The notes below the pieces were generated by a model, which made no database searches, was not told where the DNA came from, and worked only from the letters and a program-made list of their open reading frames with translations. Below are positions 12,101 to 12,330 of a stretch of 12,330 nt of DNA, in pieces. Source of the stretch: Alphaproteobacteria bacterium (GTDB taxonomy: Bacteria > Pseudomonadota > Alphaproteobacteria > BNTO01); the NCBI GenBank assembly GCA_025996655.1, contig BNTO01000007.1, positions 1 through 12,330 of the forward strand, in the 5' to 3' direction. The translations under genes and the position numbers were made by a program. The first letter of the stretch is position 1. The number at the start of each line of letters is the position of its first letter.

Positions 12101-12330
12101 CTTGACCGTCTCATGGTTCCGCTCGCGCCTAGCCTTCTTCAGGCGCCGGACAGCTACTGCCGTCTTTTCGAAAAAATCCCTGAATTCAAGAAAATACAAG
12201 AGAATGTCTCCGGCATTTTAAGAACATTTGCCACAAAGTTTATGGATGAGACCTGGTATGACACGCACATCCTCGCTTACGAACCTTTGGATCTTCAAGA
12301 AATTTCTCCTTTTATTTTTGAGGAAACGTG
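2..12330 (+). CDS. Internal fragment of a giant modular alpha-helical cysteine-motif repeat protein (partial at both ends)
   Basis: One frame is open from base 2 to the last base: 4,109 complete codons with no TAA, TAG or TGA, plus a dangling TG. The first in-frame ATG is codon 74 (base 221), but the module pattern already begins at Cys48, so that ATG is not the start and the gene continues upstream. I do not recognise the family. The chain is made of amphipathic Leu/Phe/Ala/Gln/Glu-rich segments with Pro/Gly turns, which I read as helical bundles. About 81 cysteines (about 2%) recur as C-x-x-C, Cys-Cys and single Cys at a spacing of about 216 residues, defining about 19 modules. I saw no nucleotide-binding loop, protease triad, signal peptide or hydrophobic span long enough to be a convincing membrane helix. 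Codon choice looks uniform, with ACG used for 14 of the first 23 Thr. A structural, surface or periplasmic role is inference. Coding status is near certain; function is unknown. Confidence 0.94.
143..730 (+). repeat. R1: cysteine module, residues 48-243 (196 aa)
   Basis: The anchor keeps only its first cysteine (Cys48, in CDAL). Site B is the PTCC motif with Cys84-Cys85, 36 residues on. Site D is Cys180, 64 residues before the next anchor at Cys244. No site C cysteine is seen. The segments between sites are Leu/Ala-rich and look helical. Lysine is scarce: four in the first 280 residues of the fragment. Confidence 0.6.
731..1345 (+). repeat. R2: cysteine module, residues 244-448 (205 aa), anchor extended to C-x-x-C-x-x-C
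   Basis: The anchor is CQDC (Cys244, Cys247), preceded by an extra Cys241, so the local pattern is C-x-x-C-x-x-C. Site B is Cys283 (+39). Site D is Cys385, exactly 64 residues before the next anchor, as in R1. An extra Cys-Cys pair (409-410) lies between site D and the next anchor. The AAA-rich stretch around residues 376-380 makes this module more basic than R1. Confidence 0.65.
1346..1987 (+). repeat. R3: cysteine-rich module, residues 449-662 (214 aa)
   Basis: The anchor is CLVC (Cys449, Cys452), followed by Cys471. Site B is PTCC (Cys487-Cys488, +38), the same four-residue motif as in R1, R11 and R15. Cys573 and Cys592 follow; Cys592 is the site D candidate, 71 residues before the next anchor. 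Cys633 is extra. With eight cysteines it is one of the richest modules. Confidence 0.68.
1988..2653 (+). repeat. R4: cysteine module, residues 663-884 (222 aa), site B lost
   Basis: The anchor is CIPC (Cys663, Cys666). No cysteine lies at the expected site B near residue 700. Cys756 and Cys832 fall in the later half; Cys832 is the site D candidate but is only 53 residues before the next anchor, so that assignment is weak. Confidence 0.55.
2654..3340 (+). repeat. R5: cysteine module, residues 885-1113 (229 aa)
   Basis: The anchor is CRAC (Cys885, Cys888). A Cys-Cys pair sits unusually close (896-897). The probable site B is Cys914 (+29, the same short spacing as R17). Site C is Cys994 (+80) and site D is Cys1048, 66 residues before the next anchor. 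A Ser/Pro/Gly-rich turn at about 946-957 looks like a flexible linker. Confidence 0.65.
3341..4051 (+). repeat. R6: long module, residues 1114-1350 (237 aa), with a Pro/Ala-rich linker
   Basis: The anchor keeps only Cys1114 (CNNT). Site B (near 1151) and site D (near 1276-1281) lack cysteine; Cys1185 is unassigned. A Pro/Ala-rich linker covers about residues 1261-1277, and a Gly/Pro turn lies at 1222-1229. This is one of the two longest modules. Its far boundary rests on the weak anchor of R7. Confidence 0.45.
3782..3832 (+). other. Pro/Ala-rich interdomain linker inside R6
   Basis: Residues 1261-1277 are dominated by Pro, Ala, Gln, Thr and Gly, including an APAPQP core, and break the helical pattern on both sides. 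It probably acts as a hinge or spacer. Weaker Pro-rich turns occur at about residues 2107-2120 and 2945-2955. Confidence 0.55.
4052..4705 (+). repeat. R7: cysteine module, residues 1351-1568 (218 aa), anchor cysteines absent
   Basis: The anchor is assigned to EPER (1351-1354), mainly because Cys1386 then falls at +35 as site B. Site C is Cys1463 (+77) and site D is Cys1500, 69 residues before the next anchor. Cys1415 is extra. The start is uncertain by several residues; the site B, C and D matches are better supported than the anchor. Confidence 0.5.
4706..5296 (+). repeat. R8: cysteine module, residues 1569-1765 (197 aa)
   Basis: The anchor is CPDC (Cys1569, Cys1572) and site B is Cys1606 (+37). 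No other cysteine follows in the module. The order CPDC, helix, Val-Pro-x-x, then a Leu-rich E-R-L-L segment is closely echoed in R9, where the anchor reads APNA. R8 and R9 give the clearest module-to-module alignment by eye. Confidence 0.65.
5297..5860 (+). repeat. R9: degenerate module, residues 1766-1953 (188 aa), CxxC replaced by APNA
   Basis: The anchor position reads APNA (1766-1769), followed by a helix that matches R8 and by VPET and ERLL motifs equivalent to VPLE and ERLL in R8. Both anchor cysteines are replaced by Ala and site B has no Cys. The only cysteine is Cys1906, 48 residues before the next anchor and possibly site D. This is the shortest complete module. Confidence 0.6.
5861..6445 (+). 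repeat. R10: cysteine-free module, residues 1954-2148 (195 aa), anchor GPDG
   Basis: The anchor position reads GPDG (1954-1957), keeping the Pro-Asp of CPDC but with Gly for both cysteines, and is followed by a Leu-rich helix like those of R8 and R9. No cysteine occurs anywhere in the module. A Pro-rich turn spans about 2107-2120. Without cysteines the assignment rests on spacing, the GPDG loop and the helix pattern. Confidence 0.5.
6446..7159 (+). repeat. R11: cysteine module, residues 2149-2386 (238 aa), anchor APYA, CxxC at site D
   Basis: The anchor reads APYA (2149-2152). Site B is PTCC (Cys2194-Cys2195), but at +45 instead of about +37. Cys2227, Cys2262 (site C candidate), Cys2282 and Cys2289 follow. 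The site D position carries a full CLAC (Cys2310, Cys2313), 77 residues before the next anchor. This is the longest module assigned. CLAC could alternatively be the anchor of a truncated extra module. Confidence 0.5.
7160..7789 (+). repeat. R12: module with an isolated CxxC, residues 2387-2596 (210 aa)
   Basis: The anchor is CPTC (Cys2387, Cys2390), and there is no other cysteine for the next 242 residues. Within this module the pair can only bond to itself, stay reduced, or act between modules. Site B (near 2424) and site D (near 2531) are recognisable only by spacing and helix pattern. Confidence 0.55.
7790..8446 (+). repeat. R13: module, residues 2597-2815 (219 aa), anchor APPA
   Basis: The anchor reads APPA (2597-2600), a third case of Ala-Pro-x-Ala where other modules have Cys-x-x-Cys. 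Site B is ETCC (Cys2633-Cys2634, +36) and site C is Cys2715 (+82). Site D (near 2762) lacks cysteine. Confidence 0.55.
8447..9118 (+). repeat. R14: cysteine module, residues 2816-3039 (224 aa)
   Basis: The anchor keeps Cys2816 (CFLR). Site B is Cys2853-Cys2854 (+37), with Cys2883 after it. Cys2995, Cys3005 and Cys3017 cluster near the end; none sits exactly at the usual site D spacing. A Pro/Ser/Ala-rich turn lies at about 2945-2955. A short CG-dinucleotide run at bases 8818-8828 encodes Ala-Arg repeats and is not a separate feature. Confidence 0.58.
9119..9808 (+). repeat. R15: near-complete cysteine module, residues 3040-3269 (230 aa)
   Basis: The anchor keeps Cys3040 (CAHE). Site B is PTCC (Cys3078-Cys3079, +38), site C is Cys3152 (+74), and site D is Cys3201, 69 residues before the next anchor. 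Cys3066 is extra. The B-C-D spacing almost equals that of R18. A Gly/Ala/Pro-rich then acidic turn at about 3099-3119 may be a surface loop. Confidence 0.66.
9809..10441 (+). repeat. R16: module with an isolated CxxC, residues 3270-3480 (211 aa)
   Basis: The anchor is CHLC (Cys3270, Cys3273), and no other cysteine occurs in the module, as in R12. The site D equivalent is assigned near Thr3415, 66 residues before the next anchor, by helix pattern only. Confidence 0.55.
10442..11116 (+). repeat. R17: cysteine module, residues 3481-3705 (225 aa)
   Basis: The anchor keeps Cys3481 (CAPI). Site B is Cys3510 at +29, in a CQER context that resembles CQEK after PTC in R3. Site C is Cys3590 (+80). Site D, expected near 3640, has no cysteine. 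Confidence 0.55.
11117..11794 (+). repeat. R18: archetypal cysteine module, residues 3706-3931 (226 aa)
   Basis: All four sites are present: anchor CLFC (Cys3706, Cys3709), site B Cys3743-Cys3744 (+37), site C Cys3818 (+75 from B), and site D Cys3863 (+45 from C), 69 residues before the next anchor. Six cysteines in total and no extras make this the best template for the pattern. A helix of the form A-E-L-E-K-L follows site D. Confidence 0.72.
11795..12330 (+). repeat. R19: cysteine module cut by the window edge, residues 3932 onward
   Basis: The anchor is CSRC (Cys3932, Cys3935), site B is Cys3969 (+37), and site C is Cys4053 (+84). The window ends 57 residues after site C, where site D would be expected. 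The last two bases are TG, which allows Cys, Trp or a stop at codon 4110. The array therefore probably continues downstream. Confidence 0.65.

Noticed and set aside
2..12330. Recoded stop codons (alternative genetic code) explaining the long frame
   Set aside because: None of TAA, TAG or TGA occurs in the frame, and Trp is encoded by TGG, so the standard code is enough and nothing here shows recoding.
2..12330. Known giant-protein classes: polyketide or peptide synthetase, RTX or filamentous haemagglutinin adhesin, Ig-like or cadherin-like arrays, TPR or ankyrin arrays
   Set aside because: No adenylation, ketosynthase or carrier motifs, no Gly/Asp-rich nonapeptides, no beta-rich Ig-like pattern, and no 33-34 residue periodicity were seen; the repeat is about 216 residues and helical.

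Overview
The whole 12.3-kb window is the inside of one gene. Read codon by codon from base 2, the + strand has no in-frame stop over 4,109 codons, where about 190 would be expected by chance at equal base frequencies. The frame runs off both ends, so neither the start nor the stop is visible. No second gene, RNA gene, mobile element, CRISPR array, promoter or terminator can be supported on either strand. The other open frames (none above about 200 codons) are shadows of this coding sequence.

The protein is unfamiliar. It is predicted to be almost entirely alpha-helical, rich in Ala, Leu, Phe, Gln, Glu and Thr, and net acidic in most parts I counted. I saw no catalytic domain, signal peptide or clear membrane span in this part. 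Its order comes from cysteines: about 81 of them fall in a recurring pattern that divides the chain into about 19 diverged modules averaging about 216 residues (about 650 bp). The anchor of each module is a loop that is C-x-x-C in nine modules, keeps only its first cysteine in five, and has neither in five (APNA, GPDG, APYA, APPA, and the weaker EPER). A Cys or Cys-Cys follows about 37 residues later (site B), then a Cys about 75-80 residues on (site C), then a Cys about 64-70 residues before the next anchor (site D). The modules keep this register but little other identity, and I see no long DNA-level repeats, so the duplications look old.

Layout: bases 2-142 are the tail of an earlier module. 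R1-R6 (143-4051) are mostly cysteine-rich and appear to lengthen stepwise. R7 and R8 (4052-5296) follow. R9-R10 (5297-6445) form a cysteine-poor stretch with degenerate anchors. R11-R18 (6446-11794) regain cysteines, with R15 and R18 closest to the full pattern. R19 (11795 to the end) is cut by the window edge.

Organism: an intron-free frame this long points to a bacterium, though a protist with giant intronless genes is not excluded. The window has no phylogenetic marker. Codon use (ACG favoured for Thr, GCG/GCC for Ala, TTT for Phe) is distinctive but does not name a lineage. Giant repeat-protein genes are known in some bacteria, such as Chlorobium chlorochromatii and Omnitrophota; I cannot show that this one is related. 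The most economical reading, an inference, is an elongated structural or surface protein of helical modules, stabilised by disulfides or binding metal.
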